Shown one piece after another: positions 1 to 8,313 of a stretch of DNA of 41,464 nt; the stretch's first letter is position 1; each line of letters begins with the position of its first letter. This stretch comes from Chloroflexota bacterium (GTDB lineage Bacteria > Chloroflexota > Anaerolineae > Caldilineales > Caldilineaceae). The stretch is taken from positions 1-41,464 of the forward strand of contig DMDA01000047.1 of NCBI GenBank assembly GCA_003451595.1, in the 5' to 3' direction. The position numbers and the translations under genes are program-made. A model generated the notes under the pieces. That model was not told the origin of the DNA and did not search any database. It saw only the letters and a program-made list of their open reading frames with translations.

Positions 1-355
1 CAGGCGTTGTCGCAGGCTGCGCCGCAATGTTCGGCTGTGTGTCGTGTTGTGTGTTCACATGTCACCTCTTGTCGGTCACGATCGGGCCAATCAATGCCCG
101 GTCGTCAGCGTCCATGCACTGCTGTGCACTTCTACAAAGAGTAACACCACTGCCGTGCAAAGGATTCATTGGTAAGGGTAGTGCAAACACAAGACAAACA
201 GACTGCAAATGAAGTAGACCCTGTAACACCGCAACGCTCATATGTTTTGACAGGTTCGCCGAGATGTGATAGGCTCTGACTGTTGTGCAGATATCATGCC
301 CGAGGCCGTTCATCTGACGTTGGCCTGGGTTTCGCAGAAATGGAGGATTGCAGCA
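1..355. other. Gene-free left end upstream of rpmB
   Basis: No credible gene was found here. The only long open frame, on the minus strand, runs across both rpmB and the rlmN 3' end and has no recognisable domain. The stretch holds the rpmB promoter (247-275) and the rpmB leader. The first 60 bases are rich in GTGTT-type runs. No tRNA-like fold or riboswitch was recognised. Confidence 0.6.
247..275 (+). promoter_or_regulatory. Candidate sigma-70 promoter of rpmB
   Basis: A perfect -35 TTGACA (247-252) is followed by a 17-nt spacer and a -10 TAGGCT (270-275) carrying an extended TGn motif at 267-269. Transcription would start near 282, giving a leader of about 75 nt before the rpmB ATG. The motif is read directly from the sequence; promoter activity is inferred. 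Confidence 0.6.
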
Positions 356-535
356 ATGGCTAAGTGTCAGCAGTGTGGCAAAGGGCCGCAGTTTGGCAAC
401 AATCGCCCATGGTCGAAGAAGGCAACTCGTCGGCATTGGGACATCAATATCCAGAAGGTGACCGTGATGCAGGAAGGCAGGCCCGTGAGCAAGCGGCTGT
501 GCACGGCATGCTTGAAGAGCGCCACCAAGGCGTAA
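356..535 (+). CDS. rpmB: 50S ribosomal protein L28
   Basis: This encodes a 59-residue L28 protein of the large ribosomal subunit. It carries two CXXC pairs (C4/C7 and C49/C52), the zinc-ribbon form of L28, and the core GNNRPWSKKATRR and WDINIQ segments of the family. An in-frame upstream extension to 266 exists. The ATG at 356 is chosen because a TGGAGG Shine-Dalgarno lies 9-15 nt upstream and because family members begin at this MAKC-type N-terminus. The gene stands alone between its own promoter and a strong intrinsic terminator, so it is probably monocistronic. Confidence 0.95.
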   Translation: MAKCQQCGKGPQFGNNRPWSKKATRRHWDINIQKVTVMQEGRPVSKRLCTACLKSATKA

Positions 536-584
536 CGTCCGGCGCCATCGCTGTTCTGGTGCGATGGAATCTATTGTTGATGTG

Positions 585-616
585 AGGTCGCTCCTGCATA
601 GGAGCGACCTTTTTTT
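585..616 (+). terminator. Intrinsic terminator of rpmB
   Basis: A perfect 11-bp stem (AGGTCGCTCCT at 585-595, AGGAGCGACCT at 600-610) closes a GCAT tetraloop and runs straight into a T tract ending at 616. A smaller 7-bp hairpin (CCATCGC/GCGATGG, 545-567) lies just upstream. The next gene, rlmN, is convergent and ends at 637. Confidence 0.93.
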
Positions 617-636
617 GTGAGTTTGCCAGTTCCGGA

Positions 637-1746
637 TTATGTTGTCTTGCTCACCGCACGCCGCAACTGACCGCAACCGGCGTTGATCTCAATGCCGCGT
701 CGCAAGCGCACTGTTGTTGGGATGCCGGCATCACGCAGAATCTGGGCAAAGCGTGCGGCATCGGCATCGCTAGTAGGCTGGTATTTGCTATCCGGGATGG
801 GATTGAGCGGGATCAAGTTGACGTGGCAGAGCAGCCCCTGGAGTTTGGCAGCCAGTTCCTGGGCCAGCGCCGGTGTGTCGTTGATGCCAGCCATGAGTGC
901 ATACTCAAAGGTGACGCGGCGGTTAGTCTTGGCGATGTAACGCCGCACCGCCGCCAACACCTCATCGATGGGATATCCTTTATTGACCGGCACTAGTTGT
1001 GTGCGCAGTTCATCGTTCGGCGCATGCAGGCTGACGGCCAGACCGATCTGCAACTCCTCATCGGCCATGCGGTCGATCCCGGGCGCTAGCCCGACCGTGC
1101 TCAAGGTGATGTGACGGGCGCCCAGGCCAAAAGCATCAGCGTCGGTTAGCCGCCGCAGCGCCGTCCAGACATTTGCATAATTGTGGAGCGGTTCGCCCAT
1201 GCCCATCAAGACGATATTGGTCACGGTCGTTGGCCGCGTCACGGCCGTCATGGGCGGCAGGCTTGGGTCAGCGAGGTAGCGAGCAAAGTAAAGCACCTGC
1301 GCCACAATTTCACCAGGGGTTAGGTTGCGCGCCAGCCCGCCCTGGGCCGTGGCGCAGAAGGTGCACCCCATTGCGCAGCCGGCCTGGCTGGAGATGCAGA
1401 GTGTGCGCCGTTCATCGTAGAGCATCAACACCGCTTCAATGGTCTGTCCATCGTGCAGTTGAAAGAGCGCCTTCACCGTATCGCGGTCGCGCGAGACGAT
1501 CTCCGTGACGAGGCGCAGCGGCGCAATGGTGGCCTCTGCCTCAAGCCGGGCGCGCAGCTCTTTGGGTAGATTGGTCATGGCGGCAAAGTCGCCGGCAAAG
1601 CGTTTGTAAATCCACTCCCACACCTGGCGGGCGCGGAAGCCCGGCTGACCGAGCGTGGTCAGGTAGTCGGCAAGTTGCGCCAGATCCATCTCCAGCAAAG
1701 AGCGCTGCTCAGATGTTGCGGTGGGCAAGGCAATCTGCATCCTCAT
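637..1746 (-). CDS. rlmN: Dual-specificity 23S rRNA/tRNA adenine-C2 methyltransferase RlmN
   Basis: This radical-SAM enzyme methylates C2 of A2503 in 23S rRNA and, in characterised members, A37 of some tRNAs. The 369-residue product has the radical-SAM cluster motif CAMGCTFC (C124, C128, C131). It also has the two catalytic cysteines of the family: C117 in the TLCISSQ segment and C358, the methyl-carrying cysteine, in the NAGCGQ segment near the C-terminus. The GMGEPLHN motif follows at about 182-189. Length and motif order are normal. Two ATGs are possible (1746 and 1740). Neither has a Shine-Dalgarno, but a candidate extended -10 box lies 9 nt upstream of the first, suggesting a nearly leaderless transcript. 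Confidence 0.96.
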   Translation of the reverse strand: MRMQIALPTATSEQRSLLEMDLAQLADYLTTLGQPGFRARQVWEWIYKRFAGDFAAMTNLPKELRARLEAEATIAPLRLVTEIVSRDRDTVKALFQLHDGQTIEAVLMLYDERRTLCISSQAGCAMGCTFCATAQGGLARNLTPGEIVAQVLYFARYLADPSLPPMTAVTRPTTVTNIVLMGMGEPLHNYANVWTALRRLTDADAFGLGARHITLSTVGLAPGIDRMADEELQIGLAVSLHAPNDELRTQLVPVNKGYPIDEVLAAVRRYIAKTNRRVTFEYALMAGINDTPALAQELAAKLQGLLCHVNLIPLNPIPDSKYQPTSDADAARFAQILRDAGIPTTVRLRRGIEINAGCGQLRRAVSKTT

Positions 1747-1755
1747 GTCATAACA

Positions 1756-1777
1756 ATTCTATCATTGTCACGGTCCG
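1756..1777 (-). promoter_or_regulatory. Candidate extended -10 promoter of rlmN
   Basis: Read on the minus strand, TGaTAGAAT (hexamer at 1761-1756) sits 9 nt before the rlmN ATG. A TTGGGC-like -35 lies 16 nt further upstream. If it is used, transcription begins about 3 nt before the start codon. The spacing is read from the sequence; function is inferred. Confidence 0.4.
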
Positions 1778-1806
1778 GCCCAAAGCCTATGGCTTCTTTG
1801 ATCCTA

Positions 1807-1826
1807 CGTGTTGCGTGTTGCGTGTT
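1807..1826. repeat. Short heptamer tandem repeat (CGTGTTG)
   Basis: Two and a half head-to-tail copies of CGTGTTG lie between the aldo/keto reductase stop and the rlmN promoter. The same heptamer in the opposite orientation (CAACACG) occurs at the right end of the window (41448-41464), so this is probably a dispersed intergenic repeat unit of the genome. Confidence 0.6.
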
Positions 1827-1899
1827 ATGGTTCGGTCCAAAGCCCGTTGCCTCATTGCTTTTGGGGCTAAGCCAGACCATCTGTGCTACTCACTCTGTG

Positions 1900-2874
1900 C
1901 TATTCATCCTCGTCCGTTGTCCAGGCGGACGCCCGCTCCAGGGTGGCGAGTTGGGTGGAAGTGAGGATCAGGCCGCTGGCAGCCAGGCTGACCTGTAACT
2001 GCGCCACCGAGTTGGCGCCGATGATAGGCGCAGTCATGCCTGGCTGCGCCAATAACCAGGCCAGGGCGACGGCGGTTGGCGTGCTGCCGATCTCGCTGGC
2101 GAGCGTTTTGACCGCGTCCAGTGTGCGCCAGCCGGCGTCGTTAAAGTAGCGTCGTCTGATGCCGGCTGCGCGGGCGCTGCTGGCGTCATGGTCGCGGGAA
2201 TACTTGCCGGTGAGGAAGCCGCCAGCCAGCGGGCTGTACGGAATCACGCCGATGCCAAAGGTGAGGCAGACCTCTTTCAGTTCACGTTCAAATTCGGCGC
2301 GGTGCGCGAGATTGTAGTGGGGCTGGAGCGAGTCGTAACGCACCAGGTTATGTTTGTCACTTGCCCACAGCGCTTCCATCAACCGCCAAGCCGGGTAGTT
2401 GCTGCAGCCAACGTAGCGCACCTTGCCTTGCCGCACCAACGTGTCCAGCGCCGCCATTGTCTCTTCGATAGGCGTCTCTTCGTCGTACCAGTGCGTTTGG
2501 TAAAGATCGATATAGTCGGTTTGCAGGCGACGCAGGCTGTCCTCGCATGCCTTGAGCAGGTGTGCGCGACTCAGCCCCTCGCCGTTGGGGCCTGCCCACA
2601 TGCGCCCGCGCGCTTTCGTCGCCACGATAATTTGATCGCGGTTGCCGCGCGTTTTCAGCCAGCGCCCAATGATCTCCTCGCTCACGCCACCGGGATTATT
2701 GGGCGCCCAGTTGCTGTAAATGTCCGCTGTGTCGATGAAATTGCCGCCTGCTGCCACGAAGGCATCCATCACCGAGTGGCTGGTGGCTTCATCAGCAGTC
2801 CAGCCCCATTGCATTGTGCCCAGACAGATTTCGGAGACTTTCAGCCCGGTGCGGCCCAGATTGCGGTAGTTCAT
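1900..2874 (-). CDS. Aldo/keto reductase
   Basis: A 324-residue cytosolic NADPH-dependent oxidoreductase of the aldo/keto reductase superfamily (YghZ/YajO-like branch). The catalytic tetrad is visible: D48 and Y53 in the FIDTADIY segment, K87 in VATKARG, and H128 in LYQTHWYD. The C-terminal PIIGANSVAQL segment matches the phosphate-binding loop of the cofactor site. The ATG is preceded by a GGAG Shine-Dalgarno (GTAAGGAGCAACC). A candidate promoter TTGGTG-N17-TATGCT lies about 60 nt upstream on the same strand. The substrate cannot be told from the sequence; a role in carbonyl detoxification or sugar metabolism is possible. Confidence 0.9.
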   Translation of the reverse strand: MNYRNLGRTGLKVSEICLGTMQWGWTADEATSHSVMDAFVAAGGNFIDTADIYSNWAPNNPGGVSEEIIGRWLKTRGNRDQIIVATKARGRMWAGPNGEGLSRAHLLKACEDSLRRLQTDYIDLYQTHWYDEETPIEETMAALDTLVRQGKVRYVGCSNYPAWRLMEALWASDKHNLVRYDSLQPHYNLAHRAEFERELKEVCLTFGIGVIPYSPLAGGFLTGKYSRDHDASSARAAGIRRRYFNDAGWRTLDAVKTLASEIGSTPTAVALAWLLAQPGMTAPIIGANSVAQLQVSLAASGLILTSTQLATLERASAWTTDEDE

Positions 2875-2932
2875 GGTTGCTCCTTACGGTGTGATCTGCG
2901 CTCAGCAGCGCCAATTCTTTGCGCCGTGTTCA

Positions 2933-2961
2933 AGCATACCGCATCTGGCGCTATGCACCAA
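2933..2961 (-). promoter_or_regulatory. Candidate promoter of the aldo/keto reductase
   Basis: On the minus strand TTGGTG (2961-2956), a 17-nt spacer and TATGCT (2938-2933) match the sigma-70 pattern moderately well. The leader to the ATG at 2874 would be about 52 nt. Confidence 0.4.
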
Positions 2962-3000
2962 CCACGTCCGGGCAAGATGCACAGGCGGCTACTGCGTCCG

Positions 3001-3345
3001 TTATGGTACTGGCGACCTGGCGCCTGCCCGCTTCCGCCGCCCGTCAAGAATATGCCGGATCGCCAGGATGGGGTGTCTCCAGATCATGCGTGGCCCGGCG
3101 GTGCGCATTACCACGCGCACGCGTGCGCGCATATCCGGTTTATAACAATGTACGGAGCAGTTGGCGCAAGTCGTCTTTTGTTCGCCAAAAGGACAGCGCT
3201 CAAGCCGTTGCATGGCGTAATCGTGCAGCGTGCGGCACTCCGGGCACAAGCCGGCTGTGCTGCCATGTTCTTCCCGGCAGTAGAGTTCGATCATTGCCGC
3301 AACGGTGCGTTTCTCCCGCCGGATGCGTGGCCCATCATTGATCAT
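3001..3345 (-). CDS. PF11756-type 'nitrous oxide-stimulated promoter' family protein
   Basis: A 114-residue cysteine-rich small protein. The pattern of a YC dipeptide followed by a histidine, then LCPEC, then CPFG, then CANCSVHCY, and ending in a VMRTAGPRM segment matches the family named after a nitrous-oxide-stimulated promoter (PF11756). No biochemical function is established for it. The nine or so cysteines plus nearby histidines suggest metal binding, which is inference. The start at 3345 is supported by an AAAGGAT Shine-Dalgarno about 8 nt upstream. The last about 30 residues (RHILDGRRKRAGARSPVP) are not family-like. Confidence 0.75.
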   Translation of the reverse strand: MINDGPRIRREKRTVAAMIELYCREEHGSTAGLCPECRTLHDYAMQRLERCPFGEQKTTCANCSVHCYKPDMRARVRVVMRTAGPRMIWRHPILAIRHILDGRRKRAGARSPVP

Positions 3346-3532
3346 GACTCATCCTTTCTGATAACGTGCGTCGTTTCACCTATCATTTTACTTGTCATTT
3401 GTCACTCATATCAGCCCTGATGCAGCGGTGCAATGACTTTTGTCGCATTGTGGCGTCAGGCTGCTCTTTCGGTACAATAAGAGAACATTTGGTGTTGATT
3501 GACCCGCACGATCCTCGGAAGGATGGTTGTTG

Positions 3533-4756
3533 ATGACGCGAGTTTTCATTACGGGCATGGGCGCAGTTACGCCGATCGGTAATGATGTGGCTACCTACTG
3601 GCAGCAACTGGTCGCCGGACGATCGGGCGCTGCGCGCGTCACTGCCTTCGATCCGGGCGACATGCCCTACACAGTGGGGTGCGAAGTCAAAGGGTATCTC
3701 CCGCCCGCGACGCTTGCCGAGGCGAGCTGGCCGCGCGCCTCGCACTTTGCCCTCTCAGTAGCGCAACAGGCATTGACCGATGCCGGGCTGTCGATTACAC
3801 CAGCAAATCGTGAGCGCGTTGGCGTCTTTATGGCGACGGGCGGCGCAGGCCTGCCGATGGTGGAGCGCTACGCAACGACGCTGGCGCAAGTTGGCTGGCG
3901 CCAGCTTGATCCGCTGAGCTTCGTGCACATCTTGCCTGGTGAGGTGAGCACTGCCGTCGCCATCCAGCTGGGTGCACGCGGCCCGGTGATGACCCACGCC
4001 CTGGCCTGCGCCAGCGGCCATTACTCGGTGCTGGAAGCCTATCATTTCTTGCAGCGTGGGGAGGCGGATGTCTTCATCGCTGGCGGCACAGAATCCTCGA
4101 TCACGCCAGTCACTTTTGCCGCCTTTGGCCGGATGGGCGCACTGGCAAGTCGCTCCGATGACCCGCCTACTGCGTGCCGACCCTTCTCCGTAGATCGCGA
4201 TGGTCTGGTGCCGGGCGAAGGCGCGGCCGCGGTTGTGCTGGAGACAGAAGCGCACGCCCGTGCGCGCGGGGCAACGCTCTATGCCGAGGTGTTGGGCGGC
4301 AAACTCACTGCCGACGCCTTTCACGTCACCGCGCCAGAGCCGGATTCCAGCGGCGCCACGCGCGCGCTGTTGGGCGCCATGCAAAACGCCGGGATTGCAC
4401 CGCAGGATGTCGATGTCGTCTACGCCCACGGCACGGCGACGCCCCTCAATGACGCCGCCGAGGCGGTGGCCTTGCGTCGCGCCTTTGGCGCGCACACCGA
4501 CCGCCTCGCCGTCACCAGCATCAAAAGCATGATCGGACATGGATTCGGGGCCGCAGGGGCGCAATCGCTAGTGGCGGCTGTTCATTCGCTGCGCACCGGT
4601 ATCGTCCCGCCAACCATCAACTACACGCCCGATCCCGCCATCGACGCGCCGATCGTTGGCAACACCGCCGTGCACGTCGCGGCGCGGCATGCCCTGGTCA
4701 ATGCCTTTGGCTTTGGCGGGCACAATGTGGTGGTCGTGGTGGGGCGGGTGGCGTGA
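3533..4756 (+). CDS. fabF: 3-oxoacyl-[acyl-carrier-protein] synthase II (FabF-like)
   Basis: A 407-residue condensing enzyme that extends acyl-ACP with malonyl-ACP in fatty-acid synthesis. The thiolase-fold catalytic residues are in place: C159 in the ACASGH segment, H299 in YAHGTATP, K331 in TSIKSMIGH and H336. The C-terminal NAFGFGGHN motif is complete. The ATG at 3533 is chosen over two upstream TTG codons because GGAAGGA (3517-3523) is 9 nt away. A weak -10, TACAAT, lies at 3473-3478. The gene is not in a fab operon: no acyl-carrier protein or FabG is adjacent. It may therefore be an accessory KAS II rather than the housekeeping copy. Confidence 0.92.
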   Translation: MTRVFITGMGAVTPIGNDVATYWQQLVAGRSGAARVTAFDPGDMPYTVGCEVKGYLPPATLAEASWPRASHFALSVAQQALTDAGLSITPANRERVGVFMATGGAGLPMVERYATTLAQVGWRQLDPLSFVHILPGEVSTAVAIQLGARGPVMTHALACASGHYSVLEAYHFLQRGEADVFIAGGTESSITPVTFAAFGRMGALASRSDDPPTACRPFSVDRDGLVPGEGAAAVVLETEAHARARGATLYAEVLGGKLTADAFHVTAPEPDSSGATRALLGAMQNAGIAPQDVDVVYAHGTATPLNDAAEAVALRRAFGAHTDRLAVTSIKSMIGHGFGAAGAQSLVAAVHSLRTGIVPPTINYTPDPAIDAPIVGNTAVHVAARHALVNAFGFGGHNVVVVVGRVA

Positions 4757-4781
4757 TGGCTGACGCGCTCTCTGCACCCCG

Positions 4782-5573
4782 TCACTGATTCACCAGCGCC
4801 AGCGCCTCCACCGTGGCGTCGACCGTCAGTTTCTGCTGCTCGGCGCGACTGATTGTGGCCGGGTTGTCGCCACTTTGGGCGCCATACCAGCCAAATTGCG
4901 CGTGGTTGCCTCCCTCGATCGGAATAAAGCGCGTGCCTGGCGGCAACAGTGGCGCCGCGCCCAGCACCTCTTCCGGCGTCGCCAGGCCGTCCAGGGTGCC
5001 GTATATCGAGTAGACGATCAGCTCGGTCTGATCCGTCACCGAATCATTGCCAGCGGGAAATGCCGCCCAGAAGACCAGCCCCTGTACGGCGCCTGGATGG
5101 CTGGCGACATAGTTGGCCGCCATTGTCCCGCCCAGGGAATGGCCGCCGATCACCCACCGCTTGATGTCGGGGAATTCGGCCATCACGTCGCTGGCGCGAC
5201 CGGCGCCAAAGATGGCCAGGTTGAGTGGCATCGGAACGATCACCACCGGAAACCCCTTTTCGGCGATGGCGCGTGCTTGCGGCGCATAGGCGCGTGGGTC
5301 AACCAGCGCGCCCGGGTAGAAGATAAAGGCTGTCGATTGGGGATTGACGAGTGGCTGGAAGATGATCCATTTGCCTTCCACCACGCCAACTTTGTCGTCA
5401 CCTTGTAACGCGGCCAGCGCCTGCGCCATCGGTTGCGCCGGATTGCTCGCCCACAGGACAAAACCACCCGCCGCCAACAGTGCTACGACCAGCAGCCCCA
5501 CCAATCCCCATAGCCACCAGCGTCGCTTACGGGCAGGTGCAGGGGCATGCTCAACATCAAGTTTACTTGTCAT
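4782..5573 (-). CDS. Membrane-anchored alpha/beta hydrolase
   Basis: A 263-residue protein with a basic N-terminus, one transmembrane anchor (about 19-42) and an extracytoplasmic alpha/beta-hydrolase domain of the dienelactone-hydrolase/Abhydrolase_5 type. The nucleophile elbow is GGHSLGG (S146), the acid is probably D195 in GTLDG, and the base is H224 in GGNHAQFGWYG. The HAQFGWYG context is common to this family. The gene is convergent with fabF (26-nt gap) and upstream of, but not overlapping, the carotenoid operon, so it is probably transcribed separately. The substrate is unknown. Confidence 0.85.
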   Translation of the reverse strand: MTSKLDVEHAPAPARKRRWWLWGLVGLLVVALLAAGGFVLWASNPAQPMAQALAALQGDDKVGVVEGKWIIFQPLVNPQSTAFIFYPGALVDPRAYAPQARAIAEKGFPVVIVPMPLNLAIFGAGRASDVMAEFPDIKRWVIGGHSLGGTMAANYVASHPGAVQGLVFWAAFPAGNDSVTDQTELIVYSIYGTLDGLATPEEVLGAAPLLPPGTRFIPIEGGNHAQFGWYGAQSGDNPATISRAEQQKLTVDATVEALALVNQ

Positions 5574-5657
5574 AAAGCCTTTTATTCCTTAACAACCAGC
5601 AAATGGATTGCGTTATATCTTACCTGATTCGGCGCAACCGCACCATGCAATACACAC

Positions 5658-5700
5658 CACGTCCCACACACCACGTCCCACACACCCACGTCCCACACAT
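5658..5700. repeat. 14-bp tandem repeat, three copies
   Basis: CACGTCCCACACAC is repeated at 5658-5671 and 5672-5685 and, after one extra C, as CACGTCCCACACAT at 5687-5700. The array lies directly after the carotenoid desaturase stop codon, in the gap before the hydrolase start at 5573. It has no dyad symmetry and is not a classical terminator. Confidence 0.8.
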
Positions 5701-7187
5701 CAACCATGCTCGTCGCGCAGCAGCAACTCGGCTGCCACTTTGCCGGACAGCGTCACCATCGGCACGCCGCCGCCGGGATGGGTCGTGCCGCCAGCAAAGT
5801 AGAGGCCGCGCACATCCGGGCAACGATTGTGCGGGCGGCGGAAGGCGTTGAGCGCCTGATTCGACGAGATGCCGTAGAGGGCGCCGCGCCACGCACCGGT
5901 CAGTCGCTGGAGGTCGGCAGGCGTCAATGCCACTTCGCTGCGGATGCGTGGGCGGATGTCCAGCCCGTAGCGCGCCAAGGTGTCCAACACCAGGGCGCGG
6001 TAGGCGGCGCCCTGCTGCTCCCAATCGAACGCGGGGCCAAGCGGCGGCGCGTTGACCAGCACGAACCAGTTTTCGCAGCCCGGCGGCGCGTGCGTCGGGT
6101 CGCGCTTGCTGGTGATGGCGACATAGACGGTCGGGTCACGCGGCGGCGCGCCGCGTTGAAAAATGTCGGCAAACTCGCGGCGATAATCACGGTTGAAGAA
6201 GATGTTGTGATGCGCCAGCTGGGGATGTTCCCCTTCGACGCCCAGCAGCAGCACGTAGCCAGAGCACGAAGTCTGGCGGCGGCGCAACGCTTCCCGTCGC
6301 GCAGGTGCTATTTCTGGCGACAGCAACTGAGTATAGACTGTGGTCACATCGACGTTGGCGAGTACGCTGGCCGCGGCAAGCGTGCGCCCATCCGCAGTGA
6401 CGACGCCGGTGGCGCGCCCATGTTCCACCAGAATCCGGATGACGGGCGTCCGGGTGTGAATTTCTACGCCCAGCTCCGTCGCCAGCCGTGCCAGCGCCGT
6501 CGCAATTTGATAGATGCCGCCGCGTGGATACCAAACGCCGCCCGTCAGTTCGACGTGGGCGATCACGCTCAAGGTGGCGGGCGCTTGAAAGGGGCTGGCG
6601 CCGACATAGGTGGCAAAACGCCCCAGCAGCTGGCGTAGGTGGGGTGAGTGGACGCGGCGACGGATCGCCTGATCCATCGTCAGCCAGGGATCAACGCGCA
6701 TCATGTCTGCCGGCGAGACGCCGAGAAAGGTACGCCACGTCGGCGGCTGGTTGTAGACAAAGACCGGCCCGGTGATGCGATGCAGCCGCGCCGCATATTC
6801 GAGAAAGTCCAGGTAGCCCTCGACATCGCGGGCGTCAAGCGCGGCGATCTGCTCCGCCATGCGCGCCAGGTCACGCGTGGCGTCTAGGCGTGTGCCATCC
6901 GGGAAGAAGTAGCGCGTCAACGGCTCGACCGGCTCCAGCGTAAGATACTCCTCCAGCCGGCGCCCGGCCGCGGCAAAGAGTTCCTCGAAGACGGGTCGCA
7001 TCGTGATCACCGAGGGGCCGGTGTCCCAACGATAGCCGTCTTGCACAACCTGGCTCATTTTGCCGCCGACCTGTGCACCCTGCTCCAACACTGCCACGCG
7101 GCGCCCGGCTGCAGCCAGCCGAATCGCAGCGCTCAGTCCGCCGATCCCGGCGCCGATCACGACAACCAGTCCTGTCTTACGCGTCAT
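5700..7187 (-). CDS. CrtI-family carotenoid desaturase/oxidoreductase
   Basis: A 495-residue FAD-dependent carotenoid oxidoreductase of the phytoene desaturase superfamily (CrtI, CrtD, CrtP, CrtO subtypes). The N-terminal dinucleotide fold GAGIGG (12-17), the GGK and DTGPSVIT segments and the C-terminal FAGGTTHPGGGVPMV motif are diagnostic. Which carotenoid bond is oxidised cannot be read directly. Because the neighbours are CruF- and CruG-like, a C-3',4' desaturase (CrtD-like) acting on a 1'-hydroxy end group is plausible, but a general phytoene desaturase role is not excluded. Its start overlaps the glycosyltransferase end by 11 nt. It is the last gene of a five-gene operon. Confidence 0.9.
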   Translation of the reverse strand: MTRKTGLVVVIGAGIGGLSAAIRLAAAGRRVAVLEQGAQVGGKMSQVVQDGYRWDTGPSVITMRPVFEELFAAAGRRLEEYLTLEPVEPLTRYFFPDGTRLDATRDLARMAEQIAALDARDVEGYLDFLEYAARLHRITGPVFVYNQPPTWRTFLGVSPADMMRVDPWLTMDQAIRRRVHSPHLRQLLGRFATYVGASPFQAPATLSVIAHVELTGGVWYPRGGIYQIATALARLATELGVEIHTRTPVIRILVEHGRATGVVTADGRTLAAASVLANVDVTTVYTQLLSPEIAPARREALRRRQTSCSGYVLLLGVEGEHPQLAHHNIFFNRDYRREFADIFQRGAPPRDPTVYVAITSKRDPTHAPPGCENWFVLVNAPPLGPAFDWEQQGAAYRALVLDTLARYGLDIRPRIRSEVALTPADLQRLTGAWRGALYGISSNQALNAFRRPHNRCPDVRGLYFAGGTTHPGGGVPMVTLSGKVAAELLLRDEHG

Positions 7188-8313
7188 GAATCACCCGGCC
7201 TTTCCAGAGCACGCCGCCATAGTGTATGCGCCACCATACCGCGCGCGCGGCAATGAAGGTGAAAAGCAACACGGAGACGGGCAGCAACAAAGCATCTCCC
7301 ACACGCTGGCGGGTAGTGTAGGCTGTCAGCCCGCGCACGGTGACGCCGGCGGCGACCAACAATAGCGGCCATCCCGGCCAGCCTGGCAATGGCCACGCCC
7401 ACCCCAGCGCCAGCCATAACCAGGGCAGCAAAAAGAGCGACCAGTGAAAGAGCGTTGAGAGCGCCAGCAAGCTAAAGCGGGTGGCGTGTCCTGCCAGGAT
7501 GTTTTTCGTATAGCCATCGATAGCGGCGCGACCGCCTGCATACATCCGACATTCAATCAGGCCAGCGCCATCTGCCATGCGCAGGTGCAAGCCCGCCGCC
7601 TTAATGCGCTGCGCCAGCTGCACATCCTCTACGATTGCGCTGCGCACCGCAGTGTGACCGCCGATAGCCGCGTAAGCCGGACGACGGAAAGCCATGCACT
7701 GCCCGTTGGCCGCCGCCGCCAGCGGATGATGGAACTCCTGCGCCAACTGCACGGGCAGATACGCCATCACTGCCAACGCCATCAATGGCACGGTCAATCG
7801 CTCCCCCCAACTCAGCGTGATCTGAGTGGGCCAAACTGTGAGCAAGTCGGCATCCAGCTCAGTCAGCGTGGCCACCAGGCTGTACAGCGCCCCTGGCTGC
7901 CAGCGCACATCGGCATCGGTGAAGACCAGCAGGTCGCCGCGCGCGGCTGCGCCCAGTTGTGCACACGCCCAATTCTTGCCTGTCCAACCTGGCGGCAGTT
8001 CCCGCCCGCACAGTAACCGCACCTGGGGATGACGACGCGCAATGGTTGCCACGACATCGGCGGTGCCATCGTCTGAACGGTCGTCGAGCACCAGGATTTC
8101 GAGATTTGGGTATTGTTGGGTCAGCAACGCGTCCAGCGTGGCGCCGATGATCGGCGCTTCGTTGCGGGCAGGGATGAGCACCGAGACGGCGGGCGGGGCG
8201 ACGGAATCGGGCGGCGGTTGTGGGCGCAGGCGCGGAAAATTGCGGGAATTCGTCGCTGCGATGGTGAGCAGGACGGTGAGCGCGGCGGTGACCAGCAGCG
8301 GCAGCGCGATCAT
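7177..8313 (-). CDS. cruG: Family 2 glycosyltransferase, probable carotenoid glycosyltransferase (CruG-like)
   Basis: A 378-residue membrane glycosyltransferase. There is an N-terminal membrane helix (about 2-20) and a GT-A domain with the SVLIPARNEA start, the LDDRSDDGT loop, a DAD metal site (133-135) and an ED catalytic pair (229-230). Three or four membrane spans follow in the C-terminal third. The GWTGKNWAC segment is typical of carotenoid-cluster GT2 enzymes such as CruG, CruC and CrtQ. In cyanobacteria CruG adds a sugar to the 2'-hydroxyl of the carotenoid made by CruF, and the two genes neighbour each other, as they nearly do here. The start overlaps the PlsY-like gene by 4 nt (ATGA). 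Confidence 0.82.
   Translation of the reverse strand: MIALPLLVTAALTVLLTIAATNSRNFPRLRPQPPPDSVAPPAVSVLIPARNEAPIIGATLDALLTQQYPNLEILVLDDRSDDGTADVVATIARRHPQVRLLCGRELPPGWTGKNWACAQLGAAARGDLLVFTDADVRWQPGALYSLVATLTELDADLLTVWPTQITLSWGERLTVPLMALAVMAYLPVQLAQEFHHPLAAAANGQCMAFRRPAYAAIGGHTAVRSAIVEDVQLAQRIKAAGLHLRMADGAGLIECRMYAGGRAAIDGYTKNILAGHATRFSLLALSTLFHWSLFLLPWLWLALGWAWPLPGWPGWPLLLVAAGVTVRGLTAYTTRQRVGDALLLPVSVLLFTFIAARAVWWRIHYGGVLWKGRVIHDA

Noticed and set aside
62..676. 204-residue minus-strand open frame over rpmB and its terminator
   Set aside because: It overlaps rpmB and the end of rlmN, has no recognisable domain, and runs through the terminator hairpin. It is a shadow frame in GC-rich DNA.
2188..3420. 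410-residue plus-strand open frame opposite the aldo/keto reductase and PF11756 gene
   Set aside because: It is antisense to two genes with clear family motifs, and its own translation has no domain or sensible composition.
5706..6638. 310-residue plus-strand open frame opposite the carotenoid desaturase
   Set aside because: The minus strand encodes a complete CrtI-family protein with conserved motifs, so this frame is a shadow.
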